A DNA stretch of 50,813 bases from Fulvimarina sp. (GCA_002700095.1 PACL01000057.1:1-50813), one strand, 5' to 3'; positions 7,962-15,990 are shown, counted from the stretch's first letter. Translations and numbers: made by a program. Notes: generated by a model not told the origin, from the letters alone.

Positions 7962-9092
7962 ATGCAGGTCTTCGACGCGCCGACCGAAAAGACGGGGAGA
8001 CCGGTCGATTTCGATCCGAACCGGCTGTCGAGTCCGCTCGTCTTCCTCTGGTCCATGCTGGTCTTCCTGGCGCTCGCGGGTTTCGTGGCCGCGATCCTCG
8101 GCCGGCAGATCTCCACCGCCTTCACCACCAATCCCGGCCTCAACGGCCTGATCGTCGGCGTCCTTTGCGTCGGCATCTTCCTCGCCGTCCTGCAGGTCTG
8201 GCGGCTGTCGCGGGAAGTGCGCTGGGTCAACGCCTATCGCGACGGCTCGGCCGAGTTCGACAAGCTGAAGGACCCGGTCCTGCTCGCGCCGATGCGGGCG
8301 CTGATCGGCCGGCGGCGGTCGATCTCGCTGTCGACCATGTCGATGCGCTCGATCCTCGACTCCATCGCGACGCGGCTCGACGAGACGCGCGACATCGCGC
8401 GCTACCTGATCGGCCTCCTGGTGTTTCTCGGCCTGCTCGGTACCTTCTGGGGCCTGCTGCGGACCATCGGCTCGATCGGCGCGACGATCCAGGGGCTGGA
8501 CCCGGCCTCGGGCGACACCAATGCGGTGCTGAATTCGCTGAAGGCCGGGCTGTCGGCGCCGCTCGCCGGCATGGGCACGGCGTTCTCATCTTCACTCTTC
8601 GGCCTGTCGGGCTCGCTGGTGCTCGGCTTCCTCGACCTGCAGATCGGCCGGGCGCAGAACCGCTTCTACACCGAGCTGGAGAACTGGCTGTCCTCGGTCA
8701 CCGACGTCGGGTCGGACATGGTGCTGCCGGCGGCCGCTGCCCCGCCGGGGAGCGGGCGTGACGGGACCGACGAGTTGCGGGTCCTGTCGGACAAGCTGAA
8801 CAAGATGATCACCGACCAGAGCGCCAATCCGCGCACCAGCGCGGCCATGGCCAATCTGGCCGAGAGCATCCAGGGGCTCGTCCAGCACATGCGCTCCGAG
8901 CAGCAGCTCCTGCGGGACTTCGTCGAGAGCCAGGCCGACGAGCAGCGGGAGATGCGGCTCGTCCTCGACAAGCTGGCGGGCCAGATCGGCTCCGACAAGG
9001 CGGTCGCCGCGGCTGGCCACGGGCCGGGACCGGCAGCGGGGCATGCGGCCGACGAGGCAGCGCCGCCGCCGCGGGCCGCGCGGGAGAGCTGA
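7962..9092 (+). CDS. MotA/TolQ/ExbB-type ion-channel subunit with long cytoplasmic tail
   Basis: A 376-residue inner-membrane protein with four predicted spans at about residues 25-46, 60-80, 146-168 and 201-224. The last two, including LGLLGTFWGLLRTIG and GMGTAFSSSLFGLSGSLV, carry the conserved pore pattern of the MotA/TolQ/ExbB superfamily. A mostly helical tail of about 150 residues follows, ending in an Ala/Pro/Gly-rich stretch. Such subunits form pentamers around a dimer of a MotB-like partner, and the next gene 6 bases downstream encodes just that. No flagellar or Ton/Tol genes are nearby, so this is not a flagellar stator by context. The substrate ion and the purpose of the motor are unknown. 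Confidence 0.85.
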   Translation: MQVFDAPTEKTGRPVDFDPNRLSSPLVFLWSMLVFLALAGFVAAILGRQISTAFTTNPGLNGLIVGVLCVGIFLAVLQVWRLSREVRWVNAYRDGSAEFDKLKDPVLLAPMRALIGRRRSISLSTMSMRSILDSIATRLDETRDIARYLIGLLVFLGLLGTFWGLLRTIGSIGATIQGLDPASGDTNAVLNSLKAGLSAPLAGMGTAFSSSLFGLSGSLVLGFLDLQIGRAQNRFYTELENWLSSVTDVGSDMVLPAAAAPPGSGRDGTDELRVLSDKLNKMITDQSANPRTSAAMANLAESIQGLVQHMRSEQQLLRDFVESQADEQREMRLVLDKLAGQIGSDKAVAAAGHGPGPAAGHAADEAAPPPRAARES

Positions 9093-9098
9093 CGCGCC

Positions 9099-10127
9099 AT
9101 GGCCCTGTCCAGGAACCGCCGCAGCGAGCGCACGATCGACTACTGGCCGGGCTTCGTCGACGCCCTGTCGACGCTGCTTCTCGCGATCATGTTCCTGCTC
9201 TCGGTCTTCGTCCTGGCGCAGTTCCTGCTCAGCCGGGAGATCACCGGCAAGGACGCGGTGCTGGACCGGTTGAACAGCCAGATCAACGAGCTGACCCAGC
9301 TTCTGGCGCTCGAGCGCTCCTCGGCCCAGGACTTCCAGGACCAGATCGCGACACTGCGCGCCTCGCTTGCCAGCGCCGAGGACGAGCGCACAAGGCTGCA
9401 GCAGGCGCTGGATTCCGGCAGCGGCTCGGCGGCCGCGGCGAACGCGCAGGTGAGCGAGCTGGAGACGGCCCTCGACGACCAGAGGGCGCTCTCCCAGCGG
9501 GCGCGCTCGCAGATCGAGCTTCTGAACCAGCAGCTCTCGGCGCTGCGCCAGCAGATCGCTGCGCTGGAAAATGCGCTGGAAGCTTCAGAGACCCGCGACG
9601 AGCAGAGCCAGACCAAGATCGCCGATCTCGGCCGGCGTCTGAACGTCGCCTTGGCCCAGAGGGTGCAGGAGCTGTCGCGCTACCGCTCGGACTTCTTCGG
9701 CCGGCTTCGCGAGATCCTGTCCGACCGTGACAACATCCGCGTCGTCGGCGACCGCTTCGTGTTCCAGTCCGAGGTCCTCTTCGCCTCGGGGTCGGACGTG
9801 CTGCAGCCAGAAGGCAGGGCGGAGATGGCCAAACTCGCCGATGCCATCAACGAGCTGGTCAAGGAGATCCCCTCCGACATCAACTGGATCATCCGTGTCG
9901 ACGGGCACACCGACAACATCCCGATCACCGGCGGCCGCTACGAGGACAACTGGGAGCTTTCGAGCAACCGTGCCGATGCGGTCGTGCGCTTTCTGATCGA
10001 CGAAGGTGTTCCGCCGACGCGGCTCGCGGCCACCGGCTTCGGCGAATTCCAGCCGCTGGAGGAGGGCGACAGCACCGAGGCGCGGGCGCGCAACCGCCGC
10101 ATCGAGTTCAAGCTGACCGAGCGGTGA
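9099..10127 (+). CDS. MotB-like OmpA-domain protein with coiled coil
   Basis: The 342-residue partner of the upstream channel subunit. A short cytoplasmic N-terminus (WPGFVDALSTLLLAIMFLL) leads into a single span at about residues 22-44, with Asp21 at the place of the proton-carrying aspartate of MotB. A long coiled coil, rich in Leu, Gln, Glu and Ala, fills residues 50-205. The C-terminal OmpA/MotB peptidoglycan-binding domain (about 215-342) has DGHTDNIPI, NWELSSNRA and NRRIEFKL. Cotranscription with the channel gene is near certain from the 6-base gap. Overall it resembles a cell-wall-anchored proton-driven unit. Flagellar MotB has no such coiled coil between membrane and wall domain. Confidence 0.87.
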   Translation: MALSRNRRSERTIDYWPGFVDALSTLLLAIMFLLSVFVLAQFLLSREITGKDAVLDRLNSQINELTQLLALERSSAQDFQDQIATLRASLASAEDERTRLQQALDSGSGSAAAANAQVSELETALDDQRALSQRARSQIELLNQQLSALRQQIAALENALEASETRDEQSQTKIADLGRRLNVALAQRVQELSRYRSDFFGRLREILSDRDNIRVVGDRFVFQSEVLFASGSDVLQPEGRAEMAKLADAINELVKEIPSDINWIIRVDGHTDNIPITGGRYEDNWELSSNRADAVVRFLIDEGVPPTRLAATGFGEFQPLEEGDSTEARARNRRIEFKLTER

Positions 10128-10227
10128 GGGAGCTGGGGCGACGGTGGGGCTCCTGTGGGGCGGCGCCTTGTCGCAGCCCCGGCGAAGACGGTGGCGATGA
10201 CGCCCGGCCGTCGGCACCCCATGTCAG

Positions 10228-10305
10228 CGCATGATCCCGAAAAGTGGGAACCGGTCTTCGAAAAAGATCATGCGGCAAAAAGATAATAGAGCGCGATGAG
10301 CGAAC
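10228..10305 (+). repeat. Dispersed palindromic repeat, copy 1, running into the DCC gene start
   Basis: A segment starting GCATGATCCCGAAAAGTGGG and ending ATAGAGCGCGATGAGC. It contains the inner palindrome GATC...GATC with GAACCGGT at its centre. A second copy lies at 12648-12746 and matches closely over the first 45 bases. I associate this sequence with intergenic mosaic elements common in Rhizobiales genomes, which is recollection and not a search. Here the element's right end supplies the ATG of the DCC gene at 10296. Confidence 0.75.
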
Positions 10306-10658
10306 TGATCGTTTGGCATGACGGATCATGCCCCCTCTGCCGTCGCGAGATCGCGCTGATGCGCCGGCTCGACCGGCGCGGTGCGATCACCTTCGTCGAC
10401 GCCACCAGCGCGGATGACGCGTCCTGTCCGCTCGACAGGGCCGATCTCCTGGCGCGGTTCCATGCCAGCGAGGACGGCAAGCTGCTCTCCGGCGCCGCGG
10501 CCTTCGCGGCAATGTGGCGCCAGATCCCCATGCTGCGACCGTTCGGGCTGGCGGCGCGCTCGCCAGCCGTGCTGGCGCTGCTCGAACGCAGCTACCGCGC
10601 ATTTCTCCGTGTGAGACCGCGACTGCAACGCTTCATGTCCGGGGCGGGTGCCGCGTGA
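10296..10658 (+). CDS. DCC-family (DUF393, YuxK-like) thiol oxidoreductase
   Basis: A 120-residue thioredoxin-fold protein with the family signature near the N-terminus: Asp9, Cys12 and Cys15 in WHDGSCPLCRREI. Members are presumed thiol-disulfide oxidoreductases, with few characterised. A conserved helical part follows, with PLDRADLLARFH and GAAAFAAMWRQIP. The protein is cytoplasmic, without a signal sequence. The start codon lies inside a dispersed repeat element, so the 5' end of the message is repeat-derived. The stop overlaps the GTG start of the next gene (GTGA), which implies coupled translation of the pair. Confidence 0.9.
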   Translation: MSELIVWHDGSCPLCRREIALMRRLDRRGAITFVDATSADDASCPLDRADLLARFHASEDGKLLSGAAAFAAMWRQIPMLRPFGLAARSPAVLALLERSYRAFLRVRPRLQRFMSGAGAA

Positions 10659-11149
10659 GGCCGCGGCCGGATCCGGTTTTGCCCGGCCAGGAGAGCGTCT
10701 GGGACTATCCCCGGCCGGCGATCGCGGAGGCCTGCGCGGCGCGTATCGTCATCGAGCATGCCGGGCATGTGGTCGCGGACACGAGCGCCAGCATCCGGAC
10801 GCTCGAGACCAGCCATCCGCCGAGCTACTACATCCCCAAGGCCGACATCGCACCGGGCCTCCTGCGCCGCGCTCCCGGAACGTCGTTCTGCGAGTGGAAG
10901 GGCGCGGCGGTCTATTACGACGTCGTCATCGGCGACCTCGTCATTGCGCGTGTCGGCTGGAGCTACCCCGATCCCAGCCCGACCTTCGCCGCGCTTCGTG
11001 ATCATGTCGCCTTCTACGCAGCGCCCTTCGATCGTTGCAGCGTCGACGGCGAGACCGTGGTGGCGCAGCCGGGCGACTTCTACGGCGGCTGGATCACCTC
11101 GAAGCTTGCGGGACCGTTCAAGGGCGTTCCGGGCAGCCGTCTTTGGTGA
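10655..11149 (+). CDS. DUF427-domain protein
   Basis: A 164-residue protein with the full DUF427 pattern: ESVWDYPRP at the start, ETSHPPSYYIP, FCEWKGAAVYYDV, WSYPDP, VAFY, VDGE, and the C-terminal PGDFYGGWIT and GPFKGVPG. The domain is a small beta fold with strongly conserved aromatic and Cys/Trp residues; its biochemical role is not established. The GTG at 10655 is chosen because it overlaps the DCC stop and starts just before the conserved domain. A longer upstream frame would run entirely through the DCC gene. About 240 bases without a visible gene follow. Confidence 0.87.
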   Translation: MRPRPDPVLPGQESVWDYPRPAIAEACAARIVIEHAGHVVADTSASIRTLETSHPPSYYIPKADIAPGLLRRAPGTSFCEWKGAAVYYDVVIGDLVIARVGWSYPDPSPTFAALRDHVAFYAAPFDRCSVDGETVVAQPGDFYGGWITSKLAGPFKGVPGSRLW

Positions 11150-11387
11150 AACGAGAGCCGATGGAATTTTGCTGCGTTTCGGTGCGGTGCCGCTCGACGG
11201 GCCAAACCGTTGTGCGGCGAACGACTTGCACAGTCGCGTCGGATCACTTGCGCAGGCCTGCGGGCCGATGAAGGCGCGCGCTTCCCTCGGGCATGATTGA
11301 CGGCCTCGACAGTCGGTGACAGCATCCCTTCCGCAGGGGCAAAAGCCCTGAACAAAGACCGCGTCACAAGCGCGGCAGGGAGGAACG

Positions 11388-12647
11388 ATGACCAAGATGC
11401 TGATGAGCACGGTGGCCGTGCTCGGCCTCGTGGCGGCTTCGCATGCGTTTGCCCAGTCCGGCGACGACAACATGACGAAGCTGCAGGGCATGCAGTCGAC
11501 CGGCACCTCGATGGACTTCCGGACCATCGAGCAGACCGGCGACTATGCGGACCAGCTCCGCAAGAATCTCGAACAGATCAAGCTTCCGAACGGGTTCAAG
11601 ATCGAACTCTACGCGGTGGTGCCGGACGCCCGCCACATCGCCGTCGGGCCGCAGGGTGTCGCGACCTTCGTCGGCACCCGCAAGCAGAACGTCTGGGTGG
11701 TCACCGACCGGGACAAGAACCGCGTCGCGGACGAGGTCAAGCAACTGGCCCCGTCGATCGCGTTCACCATCCCCAACGGCGTGTGCTTCTCCAAGGACGG
11801 CTTCCTCTTCGTCGCCGAGCAGAACCGCGTGCTGGTGATGCCGGCGGCGGAGTTCTTCTACGAGAGCCCGGACGTCGCCGTCGGCGAGGTTGTCCCGCAG
11901 GGCAAGCTGATCCCGACGTCCGAGGAATCCTTCAACCACACGGCCCGCGTCTGCCGCGTTGGGCCGGACAACAAGCTCTACGTCTCCCTCGGCCAGCCCT
12001 TCAACGTGCCGCCCGAGGACAAGATGGACCTCTATGCCAAGGAGGGCATCGGCGGCATCATCCGCATGGACCGCGACGGCAAGAACCGCGAGGTCTTCGC
12101 GACGGGCATCCGTAACTCCGTCGGCATGCAGTTCAATCCGGCCAATGGCGATCTCTGGTTCACCGACAATCAGGTGGACGGCATGGGCGACGACATTCCG
12201 CCGGGCGAACTCAACCGCGCGACGGCTGCCGGACAGAACTTCGGCTTCCCCTGGTATGGCGGCGGCGATGTCAGGACCGAGGAGTACAAGGCCTCCGAAC
12301 CGCCGGCAGGCGCCGTCATGCCGCAGGTTCAGATGGCCGCCCACGCCGCCGATCTCGGCATGGACTTCTATGCCGGCAACAGCTTTCCGGCGAAGTATCG
12401 GGGCGGCATCTTCTCGGCCCAGCACGGCTCGTGGAACCGCACCGAACCGGTCGGCGCCAGGGTGATGTTCACGCCGGTGAACGACGACGGGACGGCCGGC
12501 GAGCCGGAGGCCTTCGCGTCTGGCTGGCTGACGGCGAGCGGCGAATATATCGGCCGGCCGGTCGACGTCGCGACGATGAAGGACGGCTCGCTGCTGGTCT
12601 CCGACGATCTCGCCGGGGCGCTCTACCGGATCTCCTACGAGCGCTAG
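11388..12647 (+). CDS. Exported sorbosone-dehydrogenase-like PQQ-family beta-propeller
   Basis: A 419-residue protein with a clear Sec signal peptide (about residues 1-22, cleaved after SHAFA). The mature part has the beta-propeller pattern of soluble glucose dehydrogenase/L-sorbosone dehydrogenase proteins: NGFKIELYA, HIAVGPQG, GVCFSKDGFLFVAEQNRV, ATGIRNSVGMQFNPANGDLW and FTDNQVDGMGDD, then HGSWNRTEPVGARV near the end. The family often binds PQQ and Ca2+ and passes electrons to c-type cytochromes. A small cytochrome c is encoded next, 247 bases downstream. The ribosome site GGGAGGAACG precedes ATG 11388. The sugar or alcohol substrate cannot be inferred. Confidence 0.88.
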   Translation: MTKMLMSTVAVLGLVAASHAFAQSGDDNMTKLQGMQSTGTSMDFRTIEQTGDYADQLRKNLEQIKLPNGFKIELYAVVPDARHIAVGPQGVATFVGTRKQNVWVVTDRDKNRVADEVKQLAPSIAFTIPNGVCFSKDGFLFVAEQNRVLVMPAAEFFYESPDVAVGEVVPQGKLIPTSEESFNHTARVCRVGPDNKLYVSLGQPFNVPPEDKMDLYAKEGIGGIIRMDRDGKNREVFATGIRNSVGMQFNPANGDLWFTDNQVDGMGDDIPPGELNRATAAGQNFGFPWYGGGDVRTEEYKASEPPAGAVMPQVQMAAHAADLGMDFYAGNSFPAKYRGGIFSAQHGSWNRTEPVGARVMFTPVNDDGTAGEPEAFASGWLTASGEYIGRPVDVATMKDGSLLVSDDLAGALYRISYER

Positions 12648-12746
12648 GGAATGATCCCGAAAAGTAGGAACCGGTTTTCGGGAAAGATCATGCGCAAACG
12701 GGAAGATAGAGCGAGATGATGAGCGGAGCTCATCTCATCCCGCTCT
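12648..12746 (+). repeat. Dispersed palindromic repeat, copy 2
   Basis: The element begins 1 base after the stop of the sorbosone-dehydrogenase-like gene with GAATGATCCCGAAAAGTAGG and matches copy 1 at 10228 through GATCATGC. Its right part is a near-palindrome of about 39 bases, from AGAGCGAGATGATGAG at 12708 to CATCTCATCCCGCTCT ending at 12746. Copy 1 has only the left half of this palindrome. It may act as a terminator or RNA processing site for the upstream gene. Confidence 0.78.
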
Positions 12747-12894
12747 AGGTCTTTCGAAACGATCCGGCGGCGCGGCACCCGCGCCGCCGGCCCCCTCCCG
12801 TAACCGGATCGCGGAAACCCGCCTGCTGTCGCCGCTTGCTGGAGGACAGCGGCCCCTGCGCTCCCGCCACGTGACCATTGCCGAAGGACAGGGA

Positions 12895-13233
12895 ATGAAC
12901 GGTTTTGCATCGAGGGCCGCCGCCGCGCTGATGGTGGTGGCATGTCCGGCGATGCCGGCAGCGGCGGCCGACGTCGCCGCCGGCAAGGCGAAGGCCGGCG
13001 AGTGCACGCCCTGCCATGGGGCCAACGGCCTCGCGGTGGCGCCGGACGCGCCCAATCTCGCCGGCGACAGCGTCTACTATCTGACGGCGCAGCTGAAGGC
13101 GTTTCGCGGCGGGGAACGCAAGCACGAGCAGATGTCGATCATCGCCAAGGGCCTCACCGACGAGGACATCGCCGATCTGGCCGCCTGGTTCTCGGCGATC
13201 ACCGTGACGGCGACCTTGCCGAAGGTGGAGTGA
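12895..13233 (+). CDS. Exported class I cytochrome c
   Basis: A 112-residue periplasmic electron carrier. The signal peptide spans about residues 1-25 (Ala-rich, ending PAAAA). The haem-binding motif is CTPCH at residues 37-41 and Met80 in KHEQMSII is the probable sixth ligand; the C-terminal helix is LTDEDIADLAAWFS. Length and layout fit the small cytochromes that accept electrons from periplasmic dehydrogenases, so it likely serves the upstream propeller protein, though that is inferred from order alone. The ATG at 12895 is preferred over a GTG 24 bases upstream because AAGGACAGGGA precedes it and it gives a normal signal peptide. Confidence 0.9.
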   Translation: MNGFASRAAAALMVVACPAMPAAAADVAAGKAKAGECTPCHGANGLAVAPDAPNLAGDSVYYLTAQLKAFRGGERKHEQMSIIAKGLTDEDIADLAAWFSAITVTATLPKVE

Positions 13234-13389
13234 CGGGCGCGGCCGTTCCGGATGATGCGATCGTGATCGGACGTGACCGGAGCGATCGCGCGATCTGCTC
13301 CGAGCCGCCTTGCAGGCGGTCGCCGAACGCTAGTTCCCTTTCGGAACGCTGCCCCACCGGCGGCGAGAGACCTCCGGGAGAGCGCCTTG

Positions 13390-14385
13390 ATGCAGATGAC
13401 ATTTGCCGCCACGCTGATGGCAGCCGCCACCGCCGTCGTACCAGCGGCTGCGCAGGACACAGGCTCGGCCGCCGGCACCGCCGCGGGCACCGGGGTGAAG
13501 GTCACGCCGCTCGGCAGCCATGACGGCGAATTCTGCGCGCGGGACCGGGCGCTGGTGTTCGAGGATCCCGACGGCACCCGCATCCTCTACGACGCGGGCC
13601 GCACCGTCGCCGGCGCGGAAGACGCTCGGCTCGGCGACATCGATGCGGTGCTCGTCAGCCACGTCCATGGCGACCATCTCGGCGACCAGCGCATCGAACA
13701 GGTGAATGCCGGCACCTGCGCACAGCCCGACACCGGCGTCTCGACGACGCCGAACTCCAACAGCGCCGAGATTGCCGCCGGCAAGAACGCCAAGGTCGTC
13801 GTCGGCAGCGAGATGGCGCAGTTCTTCGCCGGCAAGCTGAAGGCGCTCGGCGGCAATCCGGACGATTCCCTGCTCGTGCGCTTCGGCGGCTCGCGCATGG
13901 TCGGCGGCGTCGCCATCACCACCGTGCCGGCGGTGCATTCGAACGGGCTGTCGGGAGACTTCGTCGACGGTCCGCTCGGCGAGCATCTGAAGACCGCCGG
14001 GCTCAACGCCTATGTCGGGCCGCCGACCGGCTATGTCCTGACCTTCTCGAACGGCCTCGTCGCCTATCTGTCCGGCGATACGGGCGTGACCGCGGAGCAG
14101 GATACGGTCGTCTCCAAGCAGTACGGCGCCAAGCTCGTCGTCATCAATATCGGCGACGTCTTTACGACCGGCCCGAGCGAAGCGGCCCATGTCGTCGACG
14201 CGATCGTCAAGCCGACTTCGGTGATCCCGTCCCACGCCAACGAGATGGCGACGGAGAACGGCGAGGTGGTCGCCGGCTCGAAGACCGAGGCGTTCCTGCA
14301 GGCGGTGGAGACGACGGCCCATCTGCCGCTCAGCGGCCGGACGATGACCTTCGACGAAAGCGGAGCCTGCACCGACGGGTGCTGA
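13390..14385 (+). CDS. Exported metallo-beta-lactamase-fold hydrolase
   Basis: A 331-residue protein with a signal peptide (about residues 1-21, ending VPAAAQ) followed by a UlaG-like metallo-beta-lactamase fold. The metal motif is SHVHGDHLGD (HxHxDH), with a likely later His in VPAVHSN, the bridging Asp in LSGDTG and a C-terminal His in VIPSHANE. Activity and substrate are unknown; family members include lactonases and phosphodiesterases. ATG 13390 is chosen because it starts the signal peptide and has GGGAGAG upstream. The position after a dehydrogenase and cytochrome suggests a possible lactonase acting on an oxidised sugar, which is speculation. Confidence 0.85.
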   Translation: MQMTFAATLMAAATAVVPAAAQDTGSAAGTAAGTGVKVTPLGSHDGEFCARDRALVFEDPDGTRILYDAGRTVAGAEDARLGDIDAVLVSHVHGDHLGDQRIEQVNAGTCAQPDTGVSTTPNSNSAEIAAGKNAKVVVGSEMAQFFAGKLKALGGNPDDSLLVRFGGSRMVGGVAITTVPAVHSNGLSGDFVDGPLGEHLKTAGLNAYVGPPTGYVLTFSNGLVAYLSGDTGVTAEQDTVVSKQYGAKLVVINIGDVFTTGPSEAAHVVDAIVKPTSVIPSHANEMATENGEVVAGSKTEAFLQAVETTAHLPLSGRTMTFDESGACTDGC

Positions 14386-14427
14386 TCGCGCGTCGTCGGC
14401 AATAGGCTGGCAGGTGCCGCATGAACG

Positions 14428-14460
14428 AAAAAGGGAGCCGGCGCATCGCCCCGGCTCCCT
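14428..14460 (-). terminator. Intrinsic terminator of the DUF7282-like gene
   Basis: On the minus strand a stem GGGAGCCGG/CCGGCTCCC is followed by TTTTTCG. It lies about 35 bases past the stop of the minus-strand gene at 14495. The plus-strand side has no U-tract, so the convergent metallo-hydrolase gene is not stopped by it in the usual way. Confidence 0.85.
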
Positions 14461-14494
14461 GCGTTGTGACCGATCGCGTGGATGGCGTCCGGAA

Positions 14495-14905
14495 TCAGTT
14501 GGCGGTGATGGTCGCCGTCACGAGCTTGCCGTCGACCCGGATCGGGCCGTCTTCCTTGGCGCCGAGCGTGTATTCGAAGACGCCCATTTCCTCGCCGCCG
14601 GCCTCGGAATGGACCATCAGCATGAGCATGTCGCCAGACGCGATATCCTCGGTGAGTTCAGCCGAAACGTTCTCGTTCATGCCTTCCGTCAGCGGCGCGT
14701 GGCCGACCACCGGGCCCGGCTTCATCTCCGCGTCGGTGCGGTGGATGACGAGCCAGCCCTGTTCGGGAGCGGTGACCGACGTCGCCATGACCGAGCCGCC
14801 GGAGACGTCCTGATCGGAAGCGGTGACGCCCGGAGTCATGTCCTGCGCGAGGGCCGCGCCGGTAAGACCGGCGGTGGCGAGGAGGGCGATGGTGATGCGT
14901 TTCAT
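14495..14905 (-). CDS. Exported DUF7282-like beta-sandwich protein
   Basis: A 136-residue secreted or periplasmic protein. The signal peptide is residues 1-20 (MKRITIALLATAGLTGAALA). The mature region reads like DUF7282-type domains: VMATSVTAPEQGWLVIH, then GPVVGHAPL, NENVSAELT, LMLMVHSEAG and a final VDGKLVTATIT. These domains are found in secreted proteins of unknown role, in archaea as well as bacteria. The mature protein is acidic and cysteine-free. ATG 14905 has AGAAAGGG about 8 bases upstream. It is monocistronic with its own terminator and convergent with the metallo-hydrolase gene. Confidence 0.75.
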   Translation of the reverse strand: MKRITIALLATAGLTGAALAQDMTPGVTASDQDVSGGSVMATSVTAPEQGWLVIHRTDAEMKPGPVVGHAPLTEGMNENVSAELTEDIASGDMLMLMVHSEAGGEEMGVFEYTLGAKEDGPIRVDGKLVTATITAN

Positions 14906-15084
14906 GACGAAACCCTTTCTCTAATGATGAACGTTGCGTTCACCAAAAGATACGTTTCGCATCCAATGCGGATGAGATTGTCACGACGCTGTCAGTTGCG
15001 GCGCGCGGGCAATGACATTTGGGTGAGACTGGGGCGCTGTCGCTGATCGTATCTTGACGTTCCTTATGGAGCGGCGGCGTCAAG

Positions 15085-15990
15085 TCACTGCGCGACCAGC
15101 CTTGCCGCTGCCCATTCCGCCCGGCCTTCGTCGCTCCCTTGGGTGAAGGCCGCAATCGTCACCGGTTCCGGCGGGTCGGGGAAGTGGTACACGGCGTTGA
15201 CGCAATGCGGGCCTCCGCCGGAATGGCCGATCGCCCTTCCGGCGCCCGCGACGGTACCGATCATCAGGCCGAGCCCGTAGCCGTGCGACGTCCAGGGGCG
15301 TCCGGCGATTGCGCCGCCGATCTGGTGAGGATCGAGCATCTCGGTCAGCATTGCGGGTGCGAGCAGCTGGCCAGGGGTCATCAGCGCCGCCAGAATTGCG
15401 GCAGCATCGCCGGCCGTGCCGACAACGAGGCCGTGATAGACCCAGCCGGGATCGTATCCCCGCAGCGCCGGCCAATGGATGTCGGCCAGGCCCGTCGTTG
15501 TGAACGCGACCCGCGGCCGCGCAAGGCCGAGCGGAGCGAAGACGAGACTGCGCAGCGCCACATCGAGGCTGGAGGCCGTTGCCGCCTCGATGGCCTCGCG
15601 GACGAAGAGATAACCGACATTGCTGTAGGCCCAGCTCGTGCCGGGCGCAAAATCCAGGGTGTCGGCGCCGACGGCGGCGAGGAGGCGCTCGCGTGGCCAG
15701 GCCGGTTCGTCCCGTGCCACGGCGGCGCGATAGGAGGCGAAGGCGCCGTAGTTCGGCACGCCTGCCCGATGCTGGAGAAGCTGGCGGAGCGTATAGGGCC
15801 GGCCCCGAAATGGCGCATCGAGGTCTAGGATCCGCTCTTCCGCCAGCCGCAGGGCGGCAATGGCGAGGACCGTCTTGGTGAAGCTCCACCACGGAAAGAT
15901 CGCCTCGGTCCGGCCGAAATGCTCCGCTCGACCGTCAGCCGACATTCTGACCGAATGGACCTCCGAATCGCTCAGCTTCATCTGGTCCAT
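15085..15990 (-). CDS. Beta-lactamase-fold serine hydrolase (class C/esterase type)
   Basis: A 301-residue protein of the serine beta-lactamase/DD-peptidase superfamily. The catalytic SxxK is SFTK at residues 36-39, the YxN motif is YSN at 122-124, and HSGGG near residue 263 replaces KTG, as in class C enzymes and EstB-like esterases. There is no signal peptide, so it is probably a cytoplasmic esterase or amidase rather than a resistance enzyme. It starts 27 bases after the end of the ABC exporter gene on the same strand and may be cotranscribed with it. The substrate is unknown. Confidence 0.87.
   Translation of the reverse strand: MDQMKLSDSEVHSVRMSADGRAEHFGRTEAIFPWWSFTKTVLAIAALRLAEERILDLDAPFRGRPYTLRQLLQHRAGVPNYGAFASYRAAVARDEPAWPRERLLAAVGADTLDFAPGTSWAYSNVGYLFVREAIEAATASSLDVALRSLVFAPLGLARPRVAFTTTGLADIHWPALRGYDPGWVYHGLVVGTAGDAAAILAALMTPGQLLAPAMLTEMLDPHQIGGAIAGRPWTSHGYGLGLMIGTVAGAGRAIGHSGGGPHCVNAVYHFPDPPEPVTIAAFTQGSDEGRAEWAAARLVAQ

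Noticed and set aside
9099..10127. A complete Zorya anti-phage system
   Set aside because: Only ZorA/ZorB-like subunits are seen; the nuclease and helicase genes of that system are absent, and the neighbours are housekeeping genes.
15085..15990. The serine hydrolase as an antibiotic-resistance beta-lactamase
   Set aside because: It lacks a signal peptide and has the HSGGG variant typical of esterases and DD-peptidase relatives; resistance cannot be claimed.
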